DNA of 64,000 nt, from contig JAOUEW010000001.1 of the NCBI GenBank assembly GCA_029858505.1, positions 124,001 through 188,000 on the forward strand, given 5' to 3'. Below, piece after piece: positions 29,285-37,329 of the stretch; the first letter of the stretch is position 1; each line of letters opens with the position of its first letter. Made by a program: the position numbers and the translations under genes. The DNA comes from Deltaproteobacteria bacterium (GTDB lineage Bacteria > SAR324 > JACQKK01). The notes below the pieces were generated by a model, which made no database searches, was not told the DNA's origin, and worked only from the letters and a program-made list of their open reading frames with translations.

Positions 29285-30076
29285 ATGGCCCCTTCTCTGT
29301 TTATCCCCCATGGTTCCCCCCTGCTGGCGCTGGCAGAAGACGCCACCACCCAATTTTTCAGGGAGTGGGGGGCCTCTCAGCCCCGCCCAACGGCGGTGGT
29401 GGTGGTGTCGGCCCATTGGCAAACCCCCGGCCTGCGGGTGACCCATTGGGCGTCTCACCCGGTGATCCATGACTTTTACGGATTTCCCGATGAGCTGTAT
29501 CAGTTGGATTATCCAGCCCCTGGCCACCCAGAACTGGCCCGGCGGATTCAGCAGGCGGTGGAGGCCTGGGATGGAGCCCCCAGCCTGGGGCCCGTGACCC
29601 TGGACGGCGAGCGGGGATTGGACCACGGGGTGTGGGTGCCCCTGCGGCACATGTACCCCCAGGCCGATGTGCCGGTGGTGCAGGTGTCACTGCCGTTTTC
29701 TTGGGGGCCGGAGCGGTTGTATTTGCTGGGCCGGGCCCTGGACGGCCTGCGGGAGGAAGGCGTGTTGGTGCTGGGCAGCGGCTTTGCCACCCACAACCTG
29801 CAAACCGCGGTGCCGCAAACCCACGCGGAAACCCCCACCTGGGCGAGGGTGTTTGAGGAATGGCTGCGGGCCAACGTGCTGGCTTGGAACACCGATGAAC
29901 TGTTCGAGTTTTGGGTGAACGCCCCCCACGGGGCCCAGGCCCACCCCACCGCCGAGCACTTGGCCCCCCTGTTTGTGGCCATGGGGGCGGCTCACTCCCG
30001 CCCCACCAGCCGGGTGGTGCATGAAGGGTTTTCCATGGGCACGTTTTCTCTGCTGTCGCTGGCCTTTGGCGAATAA
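29285..30076 (+). CDS. LigB-type extradiol dioxygenase family protein (DODA/YgiD-like)
   Basis: This is a 263-residue class III extradiol ring-cleavage dioxygenase-like enzyme with a single catalytic metal. The motifs follow the family: FIPHGSPLLAL, SAHW, HDFYGFPDELYQLDYPAPG, GLDHGVWVPLRHMYPQADVP, GSGFATHNLQ and PLFVAMGAA. The histidines in HGS, SAHW, DHG and HNL would bind the metal. The ATG at 29285 starts right at the conserved MAPSLFIPHGSP. The upstream in-frame ATGs at 29189 and 29225 add an unconserved stretch. E. coli YgiD opens L-DOPA. The natural substrate here is unknown. Confidence 0.92.
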   Translation: MAPSLFIPHGSPLLALAEDATTQFFREWGASQPRPTAVVVVSAHWQTPGLRVTHWASHPVIHDFYGFPDELYQLDYPAPGHPELARRIQQAVEAWDGAPSLGPVTLDGERGLDHGVWVPLRHMYPQADVPVVQVSLPFSWGPERLYLLGRALDGLREEGVLVLGSGFATHNLQTAVPQTHAETPTWARVFEEWLRANVLAWNTDELFEFWVNAPHGAQAHPTAEHLAPLFVAMGAAHSRPTSRVVHEGFSMGTFSLLSLAFGE

Positions 30077-30106
30077 TCCATTTCTACAAAGCATCCATCC
30101 TAAAGT

Positions 30107-30523
30107 TCATTTATTCAATATCCAATTCTCTTTATATTTTAGGAGCTTTTTCTGTAGGCTACTCCATGAAATGTCTCTCTCCCATTTATTTTTTCTGTTT
30201 TCACCAGGTGTATTCGCATTATTTTTGGCAATATCAAAAGGAATTATCCAGGAGTTTAGAGTTCCATCTTGCGGTTTGAAAATAAGAACAATCCAATCTA
30301 CGGCATTTCTATCGTCGAACGTGAACCATTGGGAATTTTTCCAGCCATTGGTTTCAGTTCTTGTTTTAACACTTACACTAAGGTTTTTTTTTCCATCTCT
30401 TATAATTAAATCGTATCCCGGCCACAGGTCTGGCATTTTGCTTGCGGGTTTTCCTGCGAAGGTAAACTGGCTAAGCGCGTAATGTTCTCCCGCATCTCCC
30501 GTCATCTTAGGTGTTATCTTCAT
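30107..30523 (-). CDS. Orphan PD-(D/E)XK-like nuclease-fold protein
   Basis: This 138-residue protein has GDAGEHYALSQ near the start, GYDLIIRD in the middle and LSVSVKTRTE after it. Together they give the E...D...x-K layout of PD-(D/E)XK endonuclease folds, and similar sequences occur in small restriction-like or Holliday-resolvase-like proteins. By hand count only 17 of 60 bases are G/C at 30361-30420, in a chromosome mostly near twice that, so the gene is probably a recent acquisition. No methylase, partner gene or integrase is adjacent. Nuclease activity is an inference. Confidence 0.7.
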   Translation of the reverse strand: MKITPKMTGDAGEHYALSQFTFAGKPASKMPDLWPGYDLIIRDGKKNLSVSVKTRTETNGWKNSQWFTFDDRNAVDWIVLIFKPQDGTLNSWIIPFDIAKNNANTPGENRKNKWERDISWSSLQKKLLKYKENWILNK

Positions 30524-30588
30524 ATTTTTTCTTCTTTCATTTTTTAGTTTGAAGTGGCGAATGATTTAATCTTTGTTTTTTCTTTGTT

Positions 30589-31077
30589 TCAAATTCGCCC
30601 GGCCTGGGCCAACACGGCTTGAAACTGGGCCGGGGTCACCGGCTGCACCGATAGACGGCTGCCTTTTCTCAGCAACACCATCCCAGCCAATTCTGCCATG
30701 CCCCGCATGTGGGCCAGGGTCACCGGTTGGGGGAAGGCCGCGAGGAAGGTGACGTCTACCATGAGCCAGCGGGGGCTTTGGGGCGGCTGGCCTTGGGGGC
30801 CGGGCTGGGGCCCCCGGGGGTCGAAGCCGGGGTGCCCTGGCGTCCAGGCGGTGGGGTCGGGGTAGGCTTCCCTGGCTACCCTGGCCGTGCCCGCCACCCC
30901 AGGCTCTGGGCAGTTGGAATGATAGAACAGCACCAGGTCTCCCACCCGCATGTCGGCCATGTAATTGCGGGCCTGATAATTTCTCACCCCGTCCCAGGGG
31001 GCCGTTTGCCCTGGGCTGCGGCGCAGGTCTTCCAGCGAAAACACCGAGGGTTCGCTTTTCATCAACCAATGGTTCAT
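30589..31077 (-). CDS. EVE (PUA-like) domain protein
   Basis: This 163-residue protein opens with MNHWLMKSEPSVFSLEDL and continues with WDGVRNYQARNYM and GDLVLFYHSN, the standard EVE-domain signature. EVE domains are thought to bind modified bases in DNA or RNA. The start at 31077 gives the usual conserved beginning. A proline- and glycine-rich loop sits in the middle (GFDPRGPQPGPQGQPPQS), where the family normally has a shorter connection. It lies next to the AT-rich nuclease-like gene on the same strand. Confidence 0.92.
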   Translation of the reverse strand: MNHWLMKSEPSVFSLEDLRRSPGQTAPWDGVRNYQARNYMADMRVGDLVLFYHSNCPEPGVAGTARVAREAYPDPTAWTPGHPGFDPRGPQPGPQGQPPQSPRWLMVDVTFLAAFPQPVTLAHMRGMAELAGMVLLRKGSRLSVQPVTPAQFQAVLAQAGRI

Positions 31078-31159
31078 GGGTTTTCTTGGTTCTTGATGAT
31101 TGGGGCTGTCCCAGGTCATGCGTGATGATATGGATGATCCCATGACTTGGGTTCAGAAA

Positions 31160-31560
31160 CACCCCCCGCTTGGCGGGCATCCCACCAGCACCTCTCCCCC
31201 CTGCCCCCCTCCCCTGCCTGTTACGCAGGCTTCCCCTCCCCGTCGGAGAGGGGATTTGCTCGAAGCCGACAGGTTATGTGTGTGCTTCCTTTCGGCTTCA
31301 CCAACCGCACGGCTGAAAAAAAATAACCGATGGATTCGAGTATTGTCCCTCTCCGAATGGGGAGGGACAGCCGTCCGCAGGACGGCAGGGAGGGGTGCTG
31401 TTGGGGAACCACTCGAATCCGAAAAGGAATGCGCTTGCTGCCGTCCAGTGTTCACTTTCCGAACGGCTGAAAAAAAATAACCGATGGCTTCGAGTATTGT
31501 CCCTCTCCGAATGGGGAGGGACAGCCGTCCGCAGGACGGCAGGGAGGGGTAATTTGAGGA
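31160..31560 (+). repeat. Intergenic repeat, family A: one inverted fragment and two tandem intact units
   Basis: The clearest copies in the window lie here. The 87-nt segments 31310-31396 and 31464-31550 are identical except for one base and lie 154 bases apart. Each carries hairpin 1 (gtccctc and gagggac) and hairpin 2 (gccgtcc-GCA-ggacggc), followed by agggaggggt. An inverted fragment precedes them with gcctg-ttacg-caggc. Near-identity of the two units suggests recent duplication or gene conversion. Confidence 0.9.
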
Positions 31561-31574
31561 ACCACCCTCTTCAA

Positions 31575-34500
31575 TTATCCTAACGGGGCTTTTTCGACCA
31601 GAAGTTGCTGCAACCCGGCGGGGTCTTCGGGAGAGTACAGGCTGGCGTTGACCAAGCAGGCGTTCTCTTTGATGGCCCGGAAGGTCGCCAGGGTTTCCGG
31701 GTCTTCTTGCAGTTGGGAGGATTCTCCCAGGGGGGCGAACACCATCAAATACACGTCGGGCAGGCGCAGCCGGAATTTTTTCACCAGTTTTCGCAGGGCC
31801 TCCAAGTCTTTTCCTTCGGCCTGGGTGCAGGCCACCACAAAGGGGCTGTTCAGGGGTTCCTTGGTGTCCACCAGGTGTTCCAGGCGGTGCAGGGTCATGC
31901 CCTCCAGCCCTTTGTCTTTCAGCGAGAAGTGGTCGTGCAGCAGCCCTTCCATCACCCGGCGCAGGTTTTGCCCCAGGTGAGAGCCATCATCGGCCACGAT
32001 GACTTTTTTCACCGGGCGGCGCTCGGGGGAGAACTGTTCGCGCGAGTCCATCACCTCCAAAATCCCGTCTTGGGTGGTGCGAGAGATCAGGGAGCCAGCG
32101 TCTTTCACCCCTTTGATGAGCATCAGCCGGGCCATTTTTTGGCTGACATCGGCCAGGTTGTGTTGCAGCTTGGCCGACAATTGTTTTCCGCTGGTTTCCA
32201 GGGTGTTGATGGCCTCGCCGCCGCCCTGGGCCATGGAGGCTTCCATTTCTTTCCGCAGGTTTTCCATGTCTTGGTCCACGTCTCCCAGGCGGGCTTCCAG
32301 CATGTCCAGGTCTTCTTGGAAGTGCTGGCGGCGTTCCCGCTGGGTTTCCATTCGCTCCAGCAGCACGGCTTTGTCGGCGTGCAGTTTTTCCACGGCGGCT
32401 TCAATTTCTTGAATGCGGGCCTCCACCGTTTTCACCTTGGCGGCGGTGTCTTCCACGGCGGCCTTGCGGCGGTTGGTTTCTTCTTCCACCTTGGCCAGCT
32501 GCATTTTCACCCGGGCTTTTTCCCGTTCGTTTTCCAGCAATCGGTCGGCAAAGTTTTTGTCGGCGAAGGGCAGCATTTTCCCCGCCTTCACCCGGGAGGA
32601 AAAATCGGCCTCCGCGCAGTCTGGGCCGTAGAACAGCAGGTCGGCTTTGGGGGGCGGGCTTTCTTTGGCCGCCAGGGTGAACAGGGTGTTTTGCAGATTG
32701 TCGATGCGCAGACAGGTCACGATAAACTGCTGCAGCACCCGGTCGCCGGTGGTAAACACAATCCGCCGCCGCACAATGCGTTTCAGCTCTCCATCGGTGA
32801 AGCGGAAAATAATGCGGTGGCGGGCCGCCCCTTTCAGCCGAAGGAACACCCCCCGCAGCAGGGCCCGGAACGGCCAAGTGAGGGGGGCGATGTTGTGCAG
32901 AATCAGGGGGCGGATCAGCCGGAAGAATTCCAGGGAAAGCTGCTTTTGAATGCCCGCCACTTTGCGTTTGGCCCGGTTCCCCCGCTCCCGGGCCAGGAAG
33001 GCTTTTTGGTAAACCTCTAAATGTTTGGCCAGTTCTTGGCGGCCCAGCCCCAGGGCTTCTCCTTGGGGAACGGCCAGTTCCCGGGTGGCGGTGATTTTTT
33101 CATCGGCTTCTTTCAGCACCTGATCGCCTTTGCCCAGAAAGGATTCAATCTCGGCCAGGTGGTTTTTCATGCCTTCCACCAAGCGGCGGCGCAGGGCGGC
33201 TTGTTGATCCAGTTCCTTCAAGGCAGAGGGTTCCAGCGTGCCCGCGGCGGCCTGGTTGGCGGTTTGCTGCAACAGGTACAGCGATTCCACCATGTACACC
33301 CCCACCGGGTCTTCCTTCTCCCGGCCAGACAAATTCTTCCGCAGGGCGTCGATTTCGGCTTCCACCTGGCCGCTGTGGCGCAGGTAATCATCGCGAGACA
33401 ACCGCCCCAGTTCGAACAGGCTCCACATGGCCGGGTCCACCAGGTCGTCCACCAGGGTCACGCTTACCCCGGCCAGCCGGGGGTGGGCGGTCAGGGCGTC
33501 CAGGTCGTCGCGCAGGCACACCAAGCTGTCGAAGACCGGCTCGCCCTCTTCCAGGTGTTCGGCCAGCCGGGCCGCCAGGTCGGCCTGCTGGGGGTCGGCC
33601 ATTACTTGTTCCAGCCCCGCCAGCCGCACCGCCTTCCAGTCTCCCTGGGTCAGCACTTTTTTCAACAGCCCCGCTTTCGACTCGGCCTTGTTGTATTTTT
33701 TCAGGGTCAGCAGCAGCAGCCGGGCATAGGCCGGTTCAGCGCCCGCTTTCAGGGCCTCGTGCAGGGGGGGCAGGTCCAGCAGGGTTTTCATGGCGGCGTC
33801 GCGGTTGCCGTCCAGCACGTCCACCTTGTCTAAAAACTGCATCCGAGACACAAGGCTGCTCCGGTATTCCCGGGCGATGGCCGTCCACAGGTCTTTGCGG
33901 TGCACCGGGCTGAGGCGGTTGTAAAACTCCTCGGGAACCCTGGCCACGTAGCCCAGGGTAAAGCGGGTTTGGTCGTCGGGGTTCAGCTTGGCTGTCAGCA
34001 GCCCTTTGGGCACCGACAGGGTTTGGGTTTGCTTGGCCAGGCTGGCCCACACCGCCTGGGCTTCGGGGGGCTTCAGGCTGGAATAGGCTTGGCTTTGATA
34101 GTTTTCCATCAGCGGAAAGGTCAGCTGGGGAAAGGCGGTTTTAAACAGGGGGCTGTCGGTGAGCCAAATTTCGGCCAGCATCTGGGGGGCCTGCTGGGTC
34201 AGCACGTCTTTGCGGAAGGGCTCGGCCATGGCGGCCCACACCCGCCCAAAAGCGGCCGGGTCCTTCAGCACTTCCATCACCAGGGTTTCCCGAATTTTGG
34301 CCGGCACATAGGTCAGAAACCGCTCGAAGGAAGTTTCTTTCAGGTGCTCCAGCAATTGGTCCAACAGCCGGGGGGGCAGCCGGTAAAACAGGTCGTGGAT
34401 TTCTTCCTGGGTTAGGGTAGACAACACCGCTTTGGCTGGCTGCAATTCCCGCAGGGTGGTTTCTCCCAGCCGCTCGGCCAGAACCGCCGTCAGCAGTTGG

Positions 34501-35465
34501 TCCCGTTCTTCGGGGCCAAAGGTATTGAACACCGCCTCATAGCCGGTCGATTCCAAAGCATCCCACTTGCCTTTGGCTCCCCGGTCGCTCAGGGCCATCA
34601 GGGCCTGGGGGGCCTCGGTGTAACGGTACAGGTGCTCCATGCGGTCAAAGGTCAGCCGTTCGGCCACCACCTGGTCCAAGTCTGGGGGCAGCACCATTAC
34701 CACCCGCTTGCCCCGCACAAAGGCCATCCGCTCCGAGCGCAGGGTTTCGCGGAACACCACCCCCCGCACCCCCTCCAGGGCGTAGATCATTTTGGCCGCT
34801 TCGGCCAGGGTGATGTCTTTCAAGACGAACCGGTTGCCCTCCTCGGGCATGTGCACCGCCGCGTGAAACACCACCCCCGCCACCGAAAGAGAGCGGATGC
34901 GGCTGACCGGAATTTTCCCCTGGTCGGCCATGGCGTCGTCGCGGGTAAAGCGCTCCAGGTTGCCCATGGGTTCTGGGGGCAGGGGCTCTCCGCCGCCGGG
35001 GGGGGCCAGCGCCACCGAGACCGACAAGTTCGAGCGGAAAAACTGGCCCAGTTTGTCGTGCAGGTCCCCCACCAGCACCAGCCGCCGATGGCGGAAGAAC
35101 CCGTGGGTTTCCAGGTTGAGGAATTCCCCCAGCAGGGGGTAGCGCAGATGAGGAGGGGCGTTCAGGTCGTCCAGGGCCGAGCCCACCAGGGGTTCCTCCC
35201 CCGGTTCATCGGGAACGAGGGAGGCCGACTGGTCGTAGTTGAAGGTGGTGAACAGCACGTCGGCGTGGGGGTTGCCCCGCAGCACCACCTCCAGGGGGTG
35301 GTTCTCTTGGTTTTGGGTGTACACCAATTCCCGGGGGGCGTCGCCAGAGGCGGCGTTCATGGCCTTGAACAGATCCCGCAGTTTTTCCCGCAGAATCTTC
35401 TGCCGCTCCACGGCCAGATCCACATTCACGATCTGGATGGTGACGGGGGTGGGTTTGGCGGCCAT
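31575..35465 (-). CDS. Giant coiled-coil protein with degenerate receiver-like C-terminus
   Basis: This 1296-residue protein belongs to no family that I recognise. There is no signal peptide. The long middle is alpha-helical, possibly with HEAT/MgtE-N-like repeats (LTQEEIHDLFYRLPPRLLDQ). Residues about 975-1080 form a continuous coiled coil (EARIQEIEAAVEKLHADKAV). From about 1148 to the end the order of secondary structure and PVKKVIVADDGSHLGQNLRR suggest a receiver-like domain with a DD pair but no clear phosphorylation site or lysine. A CheY-like gene lies 32 bases upstream on the same strand, so the two are probably cotranscribed. A scaffold or signalling role is inferred. Confidence 0.85.
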   Translation of the reverse strand: MAAKPTPVTIQIVNVDLAVERQKILREKLRDLFKAMNAASGDAPRELVYTQNQENHPLEVVLRGNPHADVLFTTFNYDQSASLVPDEPGEEPLVGSALDDLNAPPHLRYPLLGEFLNLETHGFFRHRRLVLVGDLHDKLGQFFRSNLSVSVALAPPGGGEPLPPEPMGNLERFTRDDAMADQGKIPVSRIRSLSVAGVVFHAAVHMPEEGNRFVLKDITLAEAAKMIYALEGVRGVVFRETLRSERMAFVRGKRVVMVLPPDLDQVVAERLTFDRMEHLYRYTEAPQALMALSDRGAKGKWDALESTGYEAVFNTFGPEERDQLLTAVLAERLGETTLRELQPAKAVLSTLTQEEIHDLFYRLPPRLLDQLLEHLKETSFERFLTYVPAKIRETLVMEVLKDPAAFGRVWAAMAEPFRKDVLTQQAPQMLAEIWLTDSPLFKTAFPQLTFPLMENYQSQAYSSLKPPEAQAVWASLAKQTQTLSVPKGLLTAKLNPDDQTRFTLGYVARVPEEFYNRLSPVHRKDLWTAIAREYRSSLVSRMQFLDKVDVLDGNRDAAMKTLLDLPPLHEALKAGAEPAYARLLLLTLKKYNKAESKAGLLKKVLTQGDWKAVRLAGLEQVMADPQQADLAARLAEHLEEGEPVFDSLVCLRDDLDALTAHPRLAGVSVTLVDDLVDPAMWSLFELGRLSRDDYLRHSGQVEAEIDALRKNLSGREKEDPVGVYMVESLYLLQQTANQAAAGTLEPSALKELDQQAALRRRLVEGMKNHLAEIESFLGKGDQVLKEADEKITATRELAVPQGEALGLGRQELAKHLEVYQKAFLARERGNRAKRKVAGIQKQLSLEFFRLIRPLILHNIAPLTWPFRALLRGVFLRLKGAARHRIIFRFTDGELKRIVRRRIVFTTGDRVLQQFIVTCLRIDNLQNTLFTLAAKESPPPKADLLFYGPDCAEADFSSRVKAGKMLPFADKNFADRLLENEREKARVKMQLAKVEEETNRRKAAVEDTAAKVKTVEARIQEIEAAVEKLHADKAVLLERMETQRERRQHFQEDLDMLEARLGDVDQDMENLRKEMEASMAQGGGEAINTLETSGKQLSAKLQHNLADVSQKMARLMLIKGVKDAGSLISRTTQDGILEVMDSREQFSPERRPVKKVIVADDGSHLGQNLRRVMEGLLHDHFSLKDKGLEGMTLHRLEHLVDTKEPLNSPFVVACTQAEGKDLEALRKLVKKFRLRLPDVYLMVFAPLGESSQLQEDPETLATFRAIKENACLVNASLYSPEDPAGLQQLLVEKAPLG

Positions 35466-35497
35466 GGAACCGGTTTCTAAAAAATGTATTTAGAAAA

Positions 35498-35875
35498 TTA
35501 TTGGGGAGAGGGACTGATTTCTTCTAGCAATTTTTCGATGACATTGCGGAATTCTTCCAGCCTTACCGGCTTAAACAAAAAATAACTGGCGCCGTCCTCT
35601 TTGCAGGCCAGGGCGGTTTGGGGCGAGCGCATGGAGCTAATCATCACCACCCGTGCCCCGGGGTCGTGGGTGCGGATGGCCCGCAGGGCTTCCTGGCCGT
35701 TCATTTTGGGCATGATCAAATCCATGATCACGGCATCTGGCCGATTGGCCACATAAGCCGCCACGGCTTCTTCTCCGTTGCCGGCTTTGGCGGCCACTTG
35801 GTGGCCCATGCTTTCCACAAACTTTCCCAGCATGAACTGAGAGGCTTCGGAATCATCTACGATTAAAAACCGCAT
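35498..35875 (-). CDS. CheY-like single-domain response regulator
   Basis: This is a 125-residue receiver domain with all phosphorylation residues: D7-D8, phospho-acceptor D52 (VIMDLIMPKMNG), S80/S81 (VMISS) and K102 (FKPV). There is no output domain. It precedes the giant protein by 32 bases, so phosphorylation-dependent binding to that protein is a reasonable guess. Alternatively it serves the flagellar motor or a distant kinase. Confidence 0.93.
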   Translation of the reverse strand: MRFLIVDDSEASQFMLGKFVESMGHQVAAKAGNGEEAVAAYVANRPDAVIMDLIMPKMNGQEALRAIRTHDPGARVVMISSMRSPQTALACKEDGASYFLFKPVRLEEFRNVIEKLLEEISPSPQ

Positions 35876-36033
35876 GGTTCGATCAAGAGAGGGTGAATCG
35901 ATGACTGGCTGTCAAACATAGCAAGAAACTTCCCCCCCATCTTATTTTCAACGCATTCCAGATTGGTTTCTACCCCATTTTTTAAAGTCTTTGAAACGGT
36001 TGGCCCCTCTTTGAATCGTTCATATTTTGAGAT

Positions 36034-36149
36034 CTCTGCGTAACCGATGTTTTCCCATCCCCCTGCCCCCTGAGGGAAGGGGGATATGTGTATTGGGGGG
36101 CTTCGCCCCCATTCCCTCTGTTCACGGAAAAAACCCGGGTTATGCAGAG
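36034..36149. mobile_element. MITE-like repeat, family B, 116 bp with 12-bp terminal inverted repeats
   Basis: The ends ctctgcgtaacc (36034-36045) and ggttatgcagag (36138-36149) are inverted repeats matching at 11 of 12 positions. The inside carries tttcccatccccc, a ggggg-cttcg-ccccc hairpin and ttcacggaaaaaa. Shortened relatives occur at about 6029-6085 and 60756-60840. No coding capacity exists. It looks like a miniature non-autonomous element, but no target duplication is evident. Confidence 0.6.
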
Positions 36150-36178
36150 GCCTCATTTTTGGCTTTCGTGTTTCTGCT

Positions 36179-36742
36179 CTAGGCTTTGGGAAGGTGTGGT
36201 TTTGTTGATGGTTTTTTAGGTTTGCCAGAAGGTCTGGCCGTTGCTTTGGTTGCTTTCTTGCTCGGTGTTTTACGCGTTTTGGCCGTGGTTTTGGGTTTAA
36301 CTTTGGCTTTGGTTTGAGACTTGGCCATGGTTGGGGTGTTGGCCGGAGCGATGTGGGGCAGGGCAGCCTCCCGAGACACCCCCTCCACGGCTTCCTGGCG
36401 GAACCGTTCCAGTTCTTCCCGACCAGCCTGAAGTTCTTGGCGAATGGGTGCCACCCCTTGCTTCAGGTCGTTGCCAATCTCGTTTTCCACCATGCGGCGC
36501 ACCCCGGTTCGGGCTTTGTGCAATTCATCCTCTATGCTCTGCCGAAATTGATGCAACCCCCGCAATTCTTCCCGGTTGCCCAGTTCTTCATGCAGGGCAT
36601 CGCGGAAGGTGTTGGCCGTGCGGCGGAGTTCGGTGAGGGTTTTGGCCAGGGCCCGGGCCGCCCCAGGAATTTGCTTGGGACCCACCGCGAACAGGCTCAC
36701 CAACCCCACCAAAAACACCTCATCCATCCCAATTCCGAACAT
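36179..36742 (-). CDS. tatB: Sec-independent translocase protein TatB
   Basis: TatB is part of the twin-arginine receptor complex. The 187 residues begin with MFGIGMDEVFLVGLVSLFAVGPKQIP, which is the one-helix anchor followed by the GPxxxP hinge typical of TatB. An amphipathic helix follows (GAARALAKTLTELRRTANTF), then a long charged helical region and a lysine/threonine-rich tail. Glutamate rather than phenylalanine at position 8 agrees with TatB over TatA. It is divergent from rsfS. No tatA or tatC is adjacent. Confidence 0.88.
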   Translation of the reverse strand: MFGIGMDEVFLVGLVSLFAVGPKQIPGAARALAKTLTELRRTANTFRDALHEELGNREELRGLHQFRQSIEDELHKARTGVRRMVENEIGNDLKQGVAPIRQELQAGREELERFRQEAVEGVSREAALPHIAPANTPTMAKSQTKAKVKPKTTAKTRKTPSKKATKATARPSGKPKKPSTKPHLPKA

Positions 36743-36819
36743 GGCCGCTTTCCTGGTTGTTTTGCCCGCCTGGGTACACTACGATTGTAAATGAAAAAGA
36801 AAAGGAATTTGAATATCCC

Positions 36820-37236
36820 ATGAAAAATAAAAGCACCACCCCCCGAAAAGCCCCAAAATCCTCGGTTTCCGCGCCCAGCCGCGAGGAGGAACTGGCCCTG
36901 GCCCGGGAAATTGTCCAGGCCTTACAGGATACCAAAGGCGAAGAGATTCTGCTCATTGATTTGGCGGGGCGCTCTCCGGTGGCCGATTTTGTGGTCATCG
37001 CCACCGGCCGCTCCCAGGCCCACGTGCGGGGGTTGGCCGCCCAGGCCGAGGAGCGCACCGCCAAAACCGGGGTTCACCCCGCCGTGGTGGAAGGCATGGA
37101 GGAAGGCAGTTGGGTGCTGATGGATTATCAGTCGGTGATTTTGCACCTGTTTCACCCGGAAACCCGCCGCCATTACGACCTGGAATCCCTGCTGGAAGAT
37201 TACCCCCGGCTGCCGGTGCCCAGCAGCAAGGAATAA
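36820..37236 (+). CDS. rsfS: Ribosomal silencing factor RsfS
   Basis: RsfS binds ribosomal protein L14 and blocks subunit joining during starvation. The 138 residues contain the family core: LAREIVQALQDTKGEEI, VADFVVIATGRSQAHVRGLA, GSWVLMDYQSVILHLFHPETRRHYDLESL. A charged 35-residue N-terminal extension precedes it. The ATG at 36820 is preferred over one at 36757, which lies in the tatB upstream region. The usual nadD neighbour is absent. Confidence 0.94.
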   Translation: MKNKSTTPRKAPKSSVSAPSREEELALAREIVQALQDTKGEEILLIDLAGRSPVADFVVIATGRSQAHVRGLAAQAEERTAKTGVHPAVVEGMEEGSWVLMDYQSVILHLFHPETRRHYDLESLLEDYPRLPVPSSKE

Positions 37237-37329
37237 TATTGGGCGGCAAGCCTGGGGGGGGGAAGTCTGGGTGGCTGTCTCTGTATATAACCGAACGTTC
37301 CTCTTGTCACGATTCTTCCCCCACGACCT

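Noticed and set aside
30061-30563. Possible third case of a duplicated gene end around the AT-rich nuclease-like gene
   Set aside because: Only about 11 bases near the dioxygenase stop (tggcgaataat) resemble tggcgaatgat at 30555, which is too short and is out of frame.
31605-33020. A 471-codon open frame on the plus strand
   Set aside because: It lies opposite the 1296-residue minus-strand gene, is rich in His, Gln, Gly and Phe as expected of antisense to GC-rich coding DNA, and has no domain.
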